A stretch of DNA of 64,000 bases from Siphonodentalium dalli (taxonomy: Eukaryota > Mollusca > Scaphopoda > Gadilida > Siphonodentaliidae): the NCBI GenBank assembly GCA_032622095.1, contig CP136061.1, positions 52,151,762-52,215,761 on the forward strand. The letters run 5' to 3'. Under the pieces are notes generated by a model. It did no database searches. It was not told the origin of the DNA and saw only the letters and a list, made by a program, of their open reading frames with translations. Below, piece after piece: positions 51,412 through 63,886 of this stretch. Position numbers and translations under genes: made by a program. Positions within the stretch are counted from its first letter, which is position 1; every line of letters starts with the position of its first letter.

Positions 51412-51774
51412 ATGGGTATTGTTTTTATCCATCGCCAAAGTTTAAAAGTAGTTAACGTCTATTAAATTTGTTTAACAATTAAAATCGATTGCAAGTTTTT
51501 CGGTTGAAGTTCTGAGCATGTGACTTTATTATGATAGCTGTAGCCGTTCTTGCTTTTGCTAAAATAAAGCCATGGTTTATTTTGCAGCCTTTATCTATAT
51601 AGTAGACGACAAAGGTGATGGATAAAAAGATATATCCATGCCCATTTCTAAAAGGCTGCCAAGCCTCCAGCAAGAATAAAATGGTATTGAAATTCCTCCA
51701 ATCAAATGATAAGATATCAACATGTGAGAATGCCACTGTGTTAGCATATATCACCTAAAAAAATGTTTTTTTCT

Positions 51775-51966
51775 CTGTGCCAATGCATTCTGCAAAGCCT
51801 CGCATATATAAGAGAATACATTGGCCTAACAATATTTTCCTTGACCTTGTTCGCCAGTAAATATTCTCTTACATATGCAAGGCTCCCAATGGGAGACTCT
51901 CGTAGAGTTTCACTGGAACAGGATCTTTAATGCTGCACCAGCGCAGCTACCATCATAAAAGGGTTA
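51775..51966. mobile_element. piggyBac-like MITE, left end lost
   Basis: It begins inside the family at TGTGCCAATGCATTCTGCA and ends ACCATCATAAAAGGGTTAA. It lies just downstream of the 52-kb terminal exon on the minus strand. Confidence 0.62.
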
Positions 51967-52004
51967 ATGAAAAGTATGTGACAAAAGTAATGCCAAAGAG
52001 TCAC

Positions 52005-52010
52005 TTTAAT
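52005..52010 (-). terminator. Possible polyadenylation signal
   Basis: ATTAAA on the minus strand, 26 bp after the stop codon of the 52036-52244 exon. Confidence 0.4.
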
Positions 52011-52035
52011 CTATGACAGCAGGCTCATGATGTTG

Positions 52036-52244
52036 TCAGGCAGACAGAGAGTAAACCTTGAATGTCGCTCGGCAACCATTGCGGACCCAGATCTCATTGC
52101 CGGAGAATCCATAAGACACACCCTCAATGCAAGCTGAATTGGAGTGTTGGTTCTTTACGATTCCAAAATCAATATTGGGAACTGTTGTCTGGCATGTTGC
52201 TGGTCGGTACTGCCTGCTAGAACATGGCTTTACAGCAATATGCC
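52036..52244 (-). CDS. Terminal exon of a gene with a DUF3011-like cysteine-rich domain
   Basis: On the minus strand a good acceptor (CCTTTCATTGCAG) opens a frame of 68 codons ending in TGA. It has CSSRQYRPATC near the start, then SACIEGVSYGFSGNEIWVRN and GCRATFKV. The order C..C, C-x-x-G-S/V-x-x-G, IWV-x-x-GCRA-x-F is the DUF3011 pattern, found in secreted proteins of bacteria and some invertebrates; its function is unknown. Upstream exons, with any signal peptide, were not found in the transposon-rich DNA to the right. A downstream ATTAAA supports its being the last exon. Confidence 0.6.
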
Positions 52245-52456
52245 CTGCAATGAAAGGAAACGTATCTGCAACAGCAGTTTGAAAAAATAGGGCCACATAC
52301 CAATCAGGCCCATATATGATTGCACACAACAATTTAAAAGATGTGCAATCTCATCCCGACAACATGTCCAACAACGAAAATTATTATTAAACTCTGTTTG
52401 AAGACAGATTAACATTGGTGAAAACATTTGTTACACATATTTCACTTAAAAGTGTT

Positions 52457-52928
52457 TTTAAAGGCCCACTTAATTTTCGAGTCAACGATTATTTTTTATA
52501 GTGCCTTGATATACAGTTAAAATAACAATCTATGACATAAAATATGATTAAATTACTATAATTCATCACCATTTAAAACGTCTGTGTCTCAGAAGATGCA
52601 CATAGAGAAATAGAAAACAGCTGAAATCATAGTAAGATGGCTCCCAGAATTCATACTAAAAATGTATTTTCAATGGAAGTGAATAACTCTATTTTTAAGA
52701 TATAGAGTTATTCCCCTCCATTAAAAATAATACAATTTGCACTACAATCGAGATGAAATTTAAGCACAAAAACATGTCTAACTGAACAAAAACAACATAT
52801 TAACAGTTTATTACACCGGGTAAGATGATAATACAATGTTTTGGAGCTTCCTCTTTCAAATGGTATATAATATGGCATATATTTTATATAATGTGATCTG
52901 GGGGTTCGAAAATTAAGTGGGCCTTTAA
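52457..52928. mobile_element. Small TIR element
   Basis: Inverted ends of about 25 bp (TTTAAAGGCCCACTTAATTT and its complement through TCGA). An inner hairpin with AATAACTCTAT / ATAGAGTTATT is at 52682-52713. 472 bp, non-coding. Confidence 0.7.
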
Positions 52929-53065
52929 AATGTGAATTTTCTGTTGTAATGTAAAACTAGTAATATTTTCATCCCATTTTGGTTGGAAAATAGAGAAATA
53001 GATTTATGTGGCAGAGTACTTTCCTTCTGTTCACCTAAATCCGGTGCCTATAATCAAATCTGAGT

Positions 53066-53460
53066 TTAGGTGTCTGTCATTTGCAGAATGAGGTCCCCAG
53101 AGGGTGAATTTAGTGATGCTATCCCGCATAGTGGTCTAGCATCACCAAATTCACCCCTCTAGGGGACCTCGTTCTGCATGGCCTGATCTGATATTAGAGA
53201 CATAGACTCAGAATGAAGTTCCCAAATGGTGGATATTGTGATGTAACCCATTGGGGAACCTCGATTATGCAATGTGTCATCTGCCAATTTGGGGATATAA
53301 AGAAACTATAAACTAAAAGATAAATAGAATCTATGGGAAGAAGTTTCTATAGAAATCTGATAATAACGAAACTTTCCAGAGAAGATGAGGCCTAAGCAGA
53401 ATGAGGTCCCCAGATGGTTAATTTAGTGATGCTAGTCGGCTATGAGTTTGAATAGGGATA
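53066..53460. mobile_element. Double-hairpin MITE, right end truncated
   Basis: The left hairpin GAATGAGGTCCCCAGAGGGT is complete. The second, GAATGAGGTCCCCAGATGG, ends abruptly after GTGATGCTAGTCGGCTATG. Confidence 0.7.
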
Positions 53461-53588
53461 ACCTTTTCTCCCATCCCTACACATTTTAGCACATACAGCC
53501 CATGTCAGATAGCTATGTGCAACATGCAAATGCAGAGTTGCATAAAATGCATTATAAACGACTAGTCCAGGAGATATTGGTAGACCTC

Positions 53589-53614
53589 TGCACCCCCCCC
53601 CCCCCCCCCCCCCC
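53589..53614. repeat. Poly(C) tract
   Basis: An uninterrupted run of more than 20 C lies just inside the left end of the giant palindrome. Confidence 0.9.
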
Positions 53615-53744
53615 AGGACTCAACTTCACCCCACTAATTTTCTTTTTTAATGTCTTCTCTAATTGTTTTCGGTTAGCAAGAAAAACAAGTGGCCGCAGAG
53701 ACTCCAGACAAGACGGTGCCCATCATGGTGGCCATTTTTATGTT

Positions 53745-54960
53745 TACCCATACCATAGTATGGTAAACATAGTGTCGTTGTCCAGATTGACCACTCGTCG
53801 TTCTTCCATCTGTCTGTCCGTCCATCTGTCTGTCTTGCCGTAGACACTTTACGAGTAATGCGAAAACTCAAACACTTCCTATCCGATCGGAGCCAAATTT
53901 TGTATATGGGTTTCTCAACCTAAAATACAGCCAAAATACAGATCGATTTCGAATTTGGGTTTGATCCGAGTTTTTGTTAGAGTTATGGCGTTTTTTCGAC
54001 TTAGAATTCACGCATTCTGCCATAACTCAAACATTTTGATAAATTTGGAATGTGAATTACACAGCCCAAAATACAGATCGAGTTCTAATATGGGTTTGAT
54101 CCGATTTATTTTAAAGGAGTTATGACCCTTTTTCGAAGAAAAAAAAATGTCATTGACTCTTTCATTTGTTTTCATTTAGATATTGATGATTATGATACAA
54201 GTTGATAAAGAGGTTCCCAATTTGTCCCTTTAAATATTTAGTAATGAACCCATAAATTAATAGTGTTAAGGTGCCATTACACCACCGAGCCGTTTTTGCT
54301 TACAGCACGGATTCCCCATTAATGTCAACTGAAGTAGCAGTTAAATAACAGAATACCTGATATCTGATATAAAACACATGTGTAGTTCACAATATTGGAG
54401 TGTACTGCCACTGGTTAATAGAATGCTATTTATTTGGTGATGGACTGTATCCCACAGACCAGTTAATTATGATGGACAATCTGTGAAAGATTGAATAGAG
54501 ATGCCAGCATCAATATGAACAATGTCTGTGATTTGTTGACAGCTCGACCAAGTACGTTAATCTGGATAAAGGTACATGGCTCGACTGCTATATAATTGAT
54601 ATTAATGGGTCAGCAGTGAGGTGTCTTTATTTTGATGGGTGTTGTTGGTAGAATTTGAGATATCATTGTAAACTTAAATTGGACTCTTAACCCAAGTATT
54701 CCATGTCCAGGTCACCTTTTTTCACATTTAACCCAAGGCTGTGGTGGTGCAGCATTACAGATCATGTACCAGTGCATTCTCTTATATAAATGCGAGTGAC
54801 CCATAAATTCCAATAATTTGTTTTATGTACATTTGTCTATAATAGTACATAACAGTATACTCTATAATTCAACATCAAAACTCTCATTTATGATTCCGAT
54901 CATAGTAATTTACTATCGCCAAGGGGTGGGTTAACATCTGCCGATCGTGATCGGCCTCTC
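53745..54960. other. Insertions in the left arm of the palindrome
   Basis: Around 53770-54150 is a GTCTGTCCGTCC repeat with two TTAGAGTTATGGC-type boxes, of the family seen at 24440 and 49605. Around 54690-54810 is a fragment of the piggyBac-like MITE (CAGTGCATTCTCTTATAT). The intervening sequence is unrecognised. Confidence 0.5.
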
Positions 54961-55359
54961 GTTTTTATATGCACCAGGTCTCTTTGTTCGCCGTTATAGT
55001 AAAGATGATTGTCGCATGCGGTCTTGTTTTCCGTACGATTCGTTATGGTAATTTACAACCCTTACAAATTAGCCAAAAATCCAACATGGCCGCCGAACTG
55101 AAAAATTTATACATTTGTCGTCTAGAAGAGTCATTGGCGAACACACAGGGACCATAATATACATTCCTTGCTGGATATTTTTGTCCGATATCACGTTTTC
55201 CCAAATGCCGGTATAATCCGGTCAAAGCCAAATCGACGCTAATAACGCAATGTCTGTATCGAATCAATGAATGGTATTGCTATCATAACAAAACCCATGC
55301 GTATATATGTGCAGGGGATACTCGAGCTAGGATCCCTCTTATACCCGAGTTGATGAATA

Positions 55360-55780
55360 TTCATCCAAATCCAAGATAGCGGCCAAAATGGCCACCAGAA
55401 ATAGAAAAATCGCTGAATTTAACATCAGTGAGAGTTATTGTCACGACAACCCCACACCTGCCTACCATTGTGAGTTGGGAACACTGAGGCGAAGAACTGT
55501 TGTTATATCACATCCAAATAAAAGTCCCCCAAATCCAAAATGGCGCCCACAATGGCGGACAAATTTTGAAAAATCACCGAAAATCCCTCATTTTCACATC
55601 ATTGGGCATTATTGTCGAGAAAACTCCACACATGCTGACAGTTGAGTTGGAAATACTGAGGTGAAGTAATTACCTTGCATCTGATGAAGGAAATTGTTTA
55701 AAACAATCGAAGATGGCGTCCGAAATTTGAAAACAAGCTTACATTCCTTTACTTTCTTACTATGGACGTTATTGTTACGC
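55360..55780. repeat. ~170-bp tandem repeats in the left palindrome arm
   Basis: CCAAGATAGCGGCCAAAATGG, CCAAAATGGCGCCCACAATG and CGAAGATGGCGTCCG start units at about 55370, 55540 and 55705. Each is followed by an AAAATC stretch and then a TTATTGTC/TTATTGTTACGCGA block. The complementary set lies at 61080-61510 in the right arm. Confidence 0.65.
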
Positions 55781-57752
55781 GAATTCTACGCACAATTACA
55801 TGTTCATATGGAACATTGATATGAAGTATTCATTTGAGTCAACTCTCACAGTCAAAATTGCTGACAAACTGGCGACCAGAAATAAAAAGAAGTCGAAATT
55901 GTCAAATACTAATTTCAACTTTTTGTTATAATATCAATATATATGGCTTGGACGAAACGGTACATAAGCCATCTATTAGTTTCAATATAGGTCGTCGCGT
56001 TCTGGAATGATGAAAACCCACAATAATCGCTATGTGGCATTTTGAAATCCATTCTCCACTAAGCGCCCATAATGGCCGTAACCGTATATAGGTGCGCCGA
56101 ATAGTCCTATTATGACTTCCAGGTATCAAAACAATATTACCTGAGCTTATTCTGATTTGCCACATTCAGCATTATCTGGACCAGCATCCGTTTCTTCGTC
56201 ACATTAGTCTATCTCGCTCACACCAACACAGTTTTCTACACATCTTGGTAGAAGGGTCCCACTAATCGGAATGTTTCAAACAACACATATATGCCGGTGT
56301 CAAGCTCACGTGTTTGTCTCGAAGGTTGGGAATTCTTATCCTTATTCTTGGCGAGCTTCATTCGTGGTAGCTTATGGTATAATTCAGATGCTACATGTTC
56401 GGATCTGAGTGTCATCTTGCGTGGTAAACTAGAAAGGTATGCGGTCGATGCGTATACTAGCTTCCAGAAGGACCTCTCTATATGCGTATGTTTCAGATTT
56501 GGTTACCTAATGTGGATAACAAAATGTACATCTGGTGATCTTCCCATCCAGCCACTTCTCAATATATGGTTCATCATTTCACATATCCACGTACTGACGT
56601 ATAGCCATATAACTTCTGTATATGGCTTCGAATGTTGAAAGCCTAACATTTGACGGGTGACTTTCTGCTAGCGTAGAAGACCATAATGCATAATATACCC
56701 ACACATATTGACCATGATCATAAGAACAGTCCTGGTGGCGTCCAGCAATCGTCCCACCGTACAGATCCAAGCAGATAACAATACACGCGGTGCTAGTTTG
56801 TGGGCATGTGTCATGATAGTGGAAATAAATTGGACCATGACTGCACCGCCCCTTCTTTGGGTATGTTTTAGATTCAGACATGATCTCATGTGGCTTTACT
56901 TTCCTTGTATGCTGAGATTGTATCTTCCAAGCCGTTCTTAATCAACTGGACCAGGCGTGTACCATTGGCTACTGCCATATAAGCCCCACCCAGACTGGGA
57001 TGTAGTCTAAAGGACGATGCATTTGATAGTTGATATGTCATACTCACGCTGGGTGGTGGTCGGTATGGTTCAAGAAAGTACAATGCCATCAACACATGGG
57101 TGAAATGTTCAACGCGAAGAACATCTAGAGTGATTTCTTGGTAACATCACCATTCAAAACCATTGCCCTGCATGAGACATATTAACTACTATATTCTAAA
57201 GTTATTTTATATAAAGCTATATGATCATAAAGGCACGTTCACCAACGTCCACATCCATTGCCGTCGAGACAATAATTGTTCTTTAAACACACAGTGAAAT
57301 AAATGCACCACAGTTCCTGACATTTTCTTGAATAATACCGCTCACATACTGACACTAACCATGCGAGAGGATAACAACAACGCACACCTTCATTCCATAA
57401 AGACATTATCCTTTAGCCCATCCGACTGTTCTGGGGAGGCTAGAATAGTATTATCCAGACAAAATTATACGTCTGGTCAAGTTGATTCAGAACGGCCTTG
57501 AAACGGATGTGGAAATCAATCTTACCACACCATAAACACCAACATGCATGACATTCTATATCTGAAACATGCACCTGGGGTAGGGATGTATACCGTGGCC
57601 CATTTCATTCCCACTGTCATTGCGCATTTCCACAAACTGGCACCGCGAGTATTGTTCTTCTCTGCTGGGAGATATTCGACGAAACGACTGCTGGACGTCA
57701 CACAGTTTGGTCAAGAAGTGTGGGTAGTCGGTACATTATGGTCTTCTCCTTA

Positions 57753-60273
57753 AGCTAGCCACACATGCTTGCGTATGCGTTAGCGAAAATAATCGGATCC
57801 GTTCGTCGTGCGAAAGTACCCACACATGTTTGCGTTATCGTTCCGTTGGGGTCATGCGAACATTGTCCGATAGTGATCGTTTCAGTCATTTCACCATGGA
57901 TTTACAGGAGATTGTTAGTGATTATTGCTGTGCATCATTACCATAGGAGGTTAAGAAATAAACGATCTTAATTCTCAGGGGGGGGGGGTCTGCATGGGAA
58001 AAAATTGCACATATAGGGCCCAACAAGTTTTTTTCCCCGACCCCGAGGGACCCACCACTCCATTTGTGCATTTGTTTTCCTCCAAATTTTGGGGACTCAC
58101 CTCCTTTCTCATGTTTTTATCAAAATTTCAGAGTTTTTTTTAGCCGTTCTTCAATAACAGTGTTAATTGCCTTTCAATCCCATTCCACTATCCTTTTTTG
58201 GTGCAAACTCTTTTGGTAAACACAGATCATAAAAACGAAAAATAAACTATTTCCATGTGTTTTCAGTATCTAACAACAATAATAAAGCATATAGTGTAGG
58301 TACACTTTATGTCACAAATCGCCCTAGACCCCATTATAGCCTTAATTAATATATCGAGTGTGTTGTGTCTGACAGAGAACACTGATCAGTGTAAATAGTG
58401 GTAAACAGGTCAGGGGTTCTACAATTATTTATGCATGACCAAAGAACTCTTTAGTCTTATCCACCGGGGTGGGGTGAGAGAGGGGAATTGTTTTTGGTTA
58501 GGTATACACATATATATATATGGTTATTATACCCCCGATATTAGTCGGCGGGTATATAGCTGACGTCTCGAGCCATCCGTGCGTCCGTCCGTACAAACAT
58601 TTTGCATTATAACTCAAGAGTCGATTGTCAAATTTATGGCATGGTGAAGGACAAGAAATGGGTAACGAATATGCATAATATCACGGGTTGTGAGCACCAA
58701 TGCCTACCAGAGTTATGGGCCCTGTTCGACTTTATGAAATTCAGTCCGTACAATGTTTTTGCAATATAAGTTGAAGTGTCGGTTGTCGAATTTTGTGGTG
58801 ATAGACCAGAATTATAGAGGAAGGATGTATGCACATACATGTATTACTGCATATCACAGGTTTCCCCTGTCCATGCATACCAGAGTTACCGGCCTTGTTC
58901 CATCCGTAAACACATTTTGCATTATTATAACTCAACCATATGTACATTTGTGCACTATAGAGTCTGCAGTATATAGTCTCAGTCAGATTTTATTCTTGGT
59001 TTTACTTTTAGTTTGAACTTTGAAGACATTGAAGAATGTCATTTCTCAATGCATCTGAATGCATCACATTATTTAAGTTCATCTATTTGTAAGCGATAAC
59101 AGTATACAATTAGTATTTTAGTTTAGTCTTGTTGAGCAGTAAAGATCCAAGATGAAGTTCGGAAATTCAATGATAATAGCACACCTTCAGTTGGGATTGT
59201 CTGAGCACTAAACAGTAACGGTCATTCATAACCAATTCAGTTTTATTTGGATAAGTGTTGCAAATTGACATTACATGCAATCAATCAAGATGAGAAATAA
59301 CCAGAAGGAATGAATTTGATTACATGCCAAAACAAGACAGTATTTCAGACATTAGAAATTTATGAGATACCCTTTTCAATTTCATGTTTAATATGCAACA
59401 ATCAGGTTAATGATATCTAGTCATCATTGAGTATTCACCATGTAGTATCCAATTTGTGATACAGTTTTTTTATTTTATTATTTTATTCAGGTAATACAAC
59501 TGGGTAATATTATTTGTGTTACTAAATATTTCTTCCGTTGATCATAAGTTTCCTGAACGCTATTACGGTGGTCCACTGTGAAGTGGGCCGGGATCTTGTG
59601 AAATCCAGAATGTTGCTACATCTGAGGCTAAAGAGCCTCTATAGCTGCCTATATAGCCCTATACCAACAAACATGGTACTAACATGCTTACAAACAACAT
59701 TACATGGTCAGTACTTGTAAATTGAAAAAACCCATTTTGGAAAAAAATTACAAGCACGATTTTTTCAGCCTCTGGACCACCACACACCCCGGTCCTATAT
59801 ACGGAATTTTTTTTGCAGACCCCCTCCCCCACTGATCTTCTCGGGAATATCCTGCCACGCATTAAATGATTTCTGGCTTTCGTGATAGTCCACATGCTGG
59901 CACACATACAGATAGACCCGGGGTTTAACTAGAAAGGCACAAATCTTCCACTTCTTGTGGTGTTATGGGAGTAGATCTAATTCGCGGCATGTTTTATTAC
60001 TTTGAAAAATCGTGCCTTTTCCAGGATGACGTCATAAATAATTGGGAATTCCGCTGGAACGCAAACGGAGCGACGATTTCTATCGGATGGAAAATACGAG
60101 TATTTTCGGTCCGATAAAAATCGGAGGCATTCGGAGCGTCAGAATAGTTTCGCATCGGAACCGCATGCATGTGTGGGTGCCCGTACATTTCTACTTGATT
60201 TTCCATCCGACAATCGCATGCGATAAAAATAACGCAACGCACCATACGCATACGCAAGCATGTGTGGCTAGCT
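57753..60273. mobile_element. Harbinger-like TIR element inserted in the palindrome
   Basis: Inverted ends start AGCTAGCCACACATGCTTGC and extend with CGTATGCG; subterminal CCCACACATG boxes are also inverted. TTA is present on both sides (57750-57752 and 60274-60276), matching the TWA duplication of PIF/Harbinger elements. The 2.5-kb interior has no transposase and includes another repeat (from ~58532, TATACCCCCGATATTAG). The copy is non-autonomous. Confidence 0.75.
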
Positions 60274-62112
60274 TTAGCAGATAGGCATCTGTCCAAGGGA
60301 ATGAGAAAGCTAGCTACCTTCGAAACACTGCCGAAGTTGTCCGCGTATGCCAATACGTTCGCTAAGTGTGTGAGTTAAACCATCTATTGCATGAGAAGTG
60401 ACTAGTTAACTGGGAAGTTCGCCAGGTGTACATGTCGTTATCCCCATGGGATATGAGAAAGACATACATAGAGATGACCTTCTGTAAGCTTGTATACTTA
60501 TCGACCATATGCCTTTCTAGTTCAAGATGACGAAAAAATCCCATATTTAGCAAGTATTTAAAATCTTAAACTAGACATCGGCAAATAAATTGTTTGAAAC
60601 GTTATGATTAGAGAGACCCTTCTGCCAGGAAGTTTTGAATACTTTGTCGGTGTGAGCGACCTAGATTTATCAGGCAAAGAAATGGAAACTGGTCCAGATC
60701 ATTAAGGACGTGGCAAATCAGAATCTGTTATCAGGTAATTGTTCTAATATGGTTATTCGGCGCACCTACGATTTCGGCTATTATCGGCGCGAAGTTTCGA
60801 ATGGATTTCGAAATGCCACATATTAATTGTGGGTTTTCGTACTTCCAGAAGGATACGATCAATGTTATGCTTTTTGATACGTTTTAAGTTGAACTAATAG
60901 ATGGTTTGTGTATAGTTTCGTCCATACATATCGATATTATGACAAAAAGTTGAAATTTGTATGTGAAAATATCGATTTCTTTTCAATTTCTGGCCTCCAG
61001 TTTAGCTTCCATCTTGACCTTGAGTATCAATTGCCAAACTCAAATGAATACTTCATATTCCATATCATCATGTAATGGTGGGTAGAATTCGCGAAACAAT
61101 AACGCCCATCGTAAGAAAGTAAAGGAATGTACGCGTGTTTTCATATATCGGTCGCCATTTTGGCCGCCATATTAGATTTGGAAAACCATTTCTTGCATGG
61201 GATGTAAGGTAATTACTTCACCACAGTATTTCCAACTCAGCTGTAAGCATGGGTGGAGTTGTCTCGACAATAATGCCCAATGATGTGAATATGAGGGATT
61301 TTCTGTGATTTTTCTAAATCTGTCCGCCCTTGTGGGCGCCATTTTGGATTTGGGGGACTTTTATTTGGATGCAATGTAAAGACAGTTCTTCGACTCCGTG
61401 TTCCAAACTCACAATAATAAGCAGGTGTGGAGTTGTCTTGACAATAACTCTCACTGATGTTAAAATCAGCGATTTTTCTATTTCTGGTGGCCATTTTGGC
61501 CGCCATCTTGGATTTAGGTGAATATTCCCCAACTCAGGTGAAAGAGGAATCCTAGCCCGGGTATCTCCTTCACATATATAATCATGGCTGGAGTAATAAT
61601 AGCAATAACACTCATTGATACGAAACAGACATTGCGTTATTAGCGTCGGTTTGGCTTTGACCGGATTATACCGGCATTTGGGAAAACGTGATATCTGACA
61701 AAAATGTCAGGCAAGAAATGTATATTATGGTCCCCGTGTATTCGCCAATGATTCTTCTAGAGGATAAATTTATAAAATCGCGTCAAGATGCCAATAATTT
61801 CCCACAGAGACAAACGAAACGTGGTGAAATGTCCGAAAAATAGCAATTTTTCACATTTTGGCGGCCATCTTGGCCGCCATATTGGATTTTTGTGTCGGAT
61901 TTTTGGCTAATTTGTAAGGGTTGTATATTACCATAACAGAAAACAAGACCGCATGTGACATCATCTTTACTATAACGGAGATCAAAGAGACCTGGTGCAT
62001 ATACAAAAAATGGCCGCCATGATGTACGCCATCTTGTCTCCTGGAGTCTATGCGGCCACTTTTTTCTTCTTGTTAACAACCGAAAAAAATTAGAGGAGAC
62101 TCTGGACTAGAC

Positions 62113-63880
62113 TTCATGTATTCTATGAACACAAACGACCAAAGCGAAACAGGTGGTACTTGTATATTGTCATAACATGCATATACACAAAAGGCCCTTC
62201 GCAATTGACGAACGAAATAGTTCAACTTTAAAAAAGTTGTCATCATTGCATTAAATCATTGAAATGGTCAAACTAACAATTTTCGTGCATATTAACAGGT
62301 TCACATGTCTAAATGTACCAGTATATAGGGATATTTCCCATGGCAAACACAGCTATTCTATTTGTAAAAAATTATGAATTCGCGCAGATATCAGAATTGA
62401 CTCAATGATGTGACGTGGCCATGCCGTTTTCACGAGCCATGTCGATATCAGTCAAATCTATTATATATATATATATATATATATTAACCATGCTCGCACG
62501 GGTATCCCGCTTTGTTTTTCCATGATAATCACGAATATCGCATCAGATTTCTCCCCAGATGTGCGGTTACGAACCTACCGAAATGTGCCAAAGACAGGTT
62601 GTCAAAGGATTTAGAGATACAAAGAATACAATCTAAGATGGTTGCCAGCAGCCATTTTTTTTTTTTTTTTATCGAAAACCGTTCAAATTTTATAGCTCGC
62701 ATTTAGAAGTGATCTCCCGACAGCCATCTTGGATTTGACTCTTTGCACGAATAAATCCTTTGGTGTGTCCTACAGCCTACATTTTTAATACGATTGATCT
62801 AAGCTTATCCTTCCATTGATTGTTGGTCCTAATGTATGACATTATCCCCTTTCCAAGTTGACTTCAATGTCATTGACACTTTCAGTTTCAGGTACTATAC
62901 TTTCCAAGTATCTCAACAAGCTATATATATACTAATGAGATACTGCATACAAAACCGAATATCGAACATATTGGTTAGATGTACCCATACCATGTATGGT
63001 ACACATACTGACCACACTCTGTATTAACCATTCATCATTGTCTATCCATAGACACATGAGCCATGATAACCAGAGTATATTTTATCGGAATCTGTTCATA
63101 TTTTATGAGCATGTTTATGATGACACACCACTCATATGTATAGTGTTAGTATTGATCGGTTGATCAGTTTAGAAATTATTAACAATTTCCATACACACAT
63201 GGATATCTGATGCGATGACCCGATCACTCCCATAATCACATCCAGGTTAATCATGAACATTCTTCACCTGTATAGATTTTGGTATCGTTTGACTAGTTTT
63301 GAAAATATTAGCCCCACATTAGTGTACTGTCAGACGACCACGATACAATGGTAATAAATTATAAGTGGAGGAATCGGGCCCGACGAGATCGTGGATAGTT
63401 TGTTCAGACGATTGCGATGTGACGTGCATTATGATATCGTAGGTTGTTCCAAAGCATGTGATTGACTACCCTACAACCATTTCCAGCTACGGTTTTTACG
63501 TACACACGCAGGGGGGGGGGGGGGGGGGGGGGCGGAAAAAAACTGCAGACACAGGGTGGACAAAAATGTTTTTTTCGGTTTGGGTATACCCCCCCCCCCA
63601 AAACAGCAAAAACTGCAGTTTTTTTTCCACTGACCATTTCACCCCCCCCCCCCCCCCCCCAGAAAAATCAAATCTACCCCAGCCGGACAACAACTCGGTT
63701 ATACCGGAAACCGAAAAAAACACCGGAGCATACAATTCACGAGAAGGTGCTTGGTAACATAGTTTAGATTAGTATGACTAAAATGGTCATTGTCTACCAG
63801 TATAACGCAGATTTGTACCTCGTGATGTCATGACATGTACAAACATGTATATTGGTGATCGCAACGCTTTGTATGCACTT
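62113..63880. other. Repeat-rich intergenic DNA
   Basis: It contains an (AT)n run near 62461-62484, a CAGCCATCTTGGATTT repeat with the same tail as the 25-kb array (62625-62890), and a G/C-homopolymer hairpin at about 63500-63660 (20+ G facing C runs, with CTGCAG boxes). No coding sequence is supported. Confidence 0.55.
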
Positions 63881-63886
63881 TAAAAA

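Larger units (their letters stand above)
53563..62109. mobile_element. Giant near-palindromic TIR element, 3-bp target duplication
   Basis: The ends are TAGTCCAGGAGA and, inverted, TAGTCCAGAGTCTCC; GAC flanks both sides (53560-53562, 62110-62112). The left arm is 53563-~53740 plus ~54961-57200. The right arm is ~57240-57750 plus ~60290-62109. They pair over more than 2 kb: TGCACCAGGTCTCTTTG at 54971 with its complement at ~61995, the GTGCGCCGAATAG region at 56090 with ~60765, and GTTCTTAATCAACTGGACCA with its relative at ~57487. Insertions interrupt the left arm at ~53745-54960 and the right arm at 57753-60273. No transposase was recognised. Confidence 0.8.

Noticed and set aside
55043-62079. 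Many 60-118 codon frames in the 54-62 kb region as possible genes
   Set aside because: They lie in paired arms of the palindrome or in inserted repeats, appear in both orientations and have no recognised domain.
63458-63767. About 100-codon frames with poly-Gly/poly-Pro
   Set aside because: They arise from homopolymer G and C runs of a hairpin repeat.
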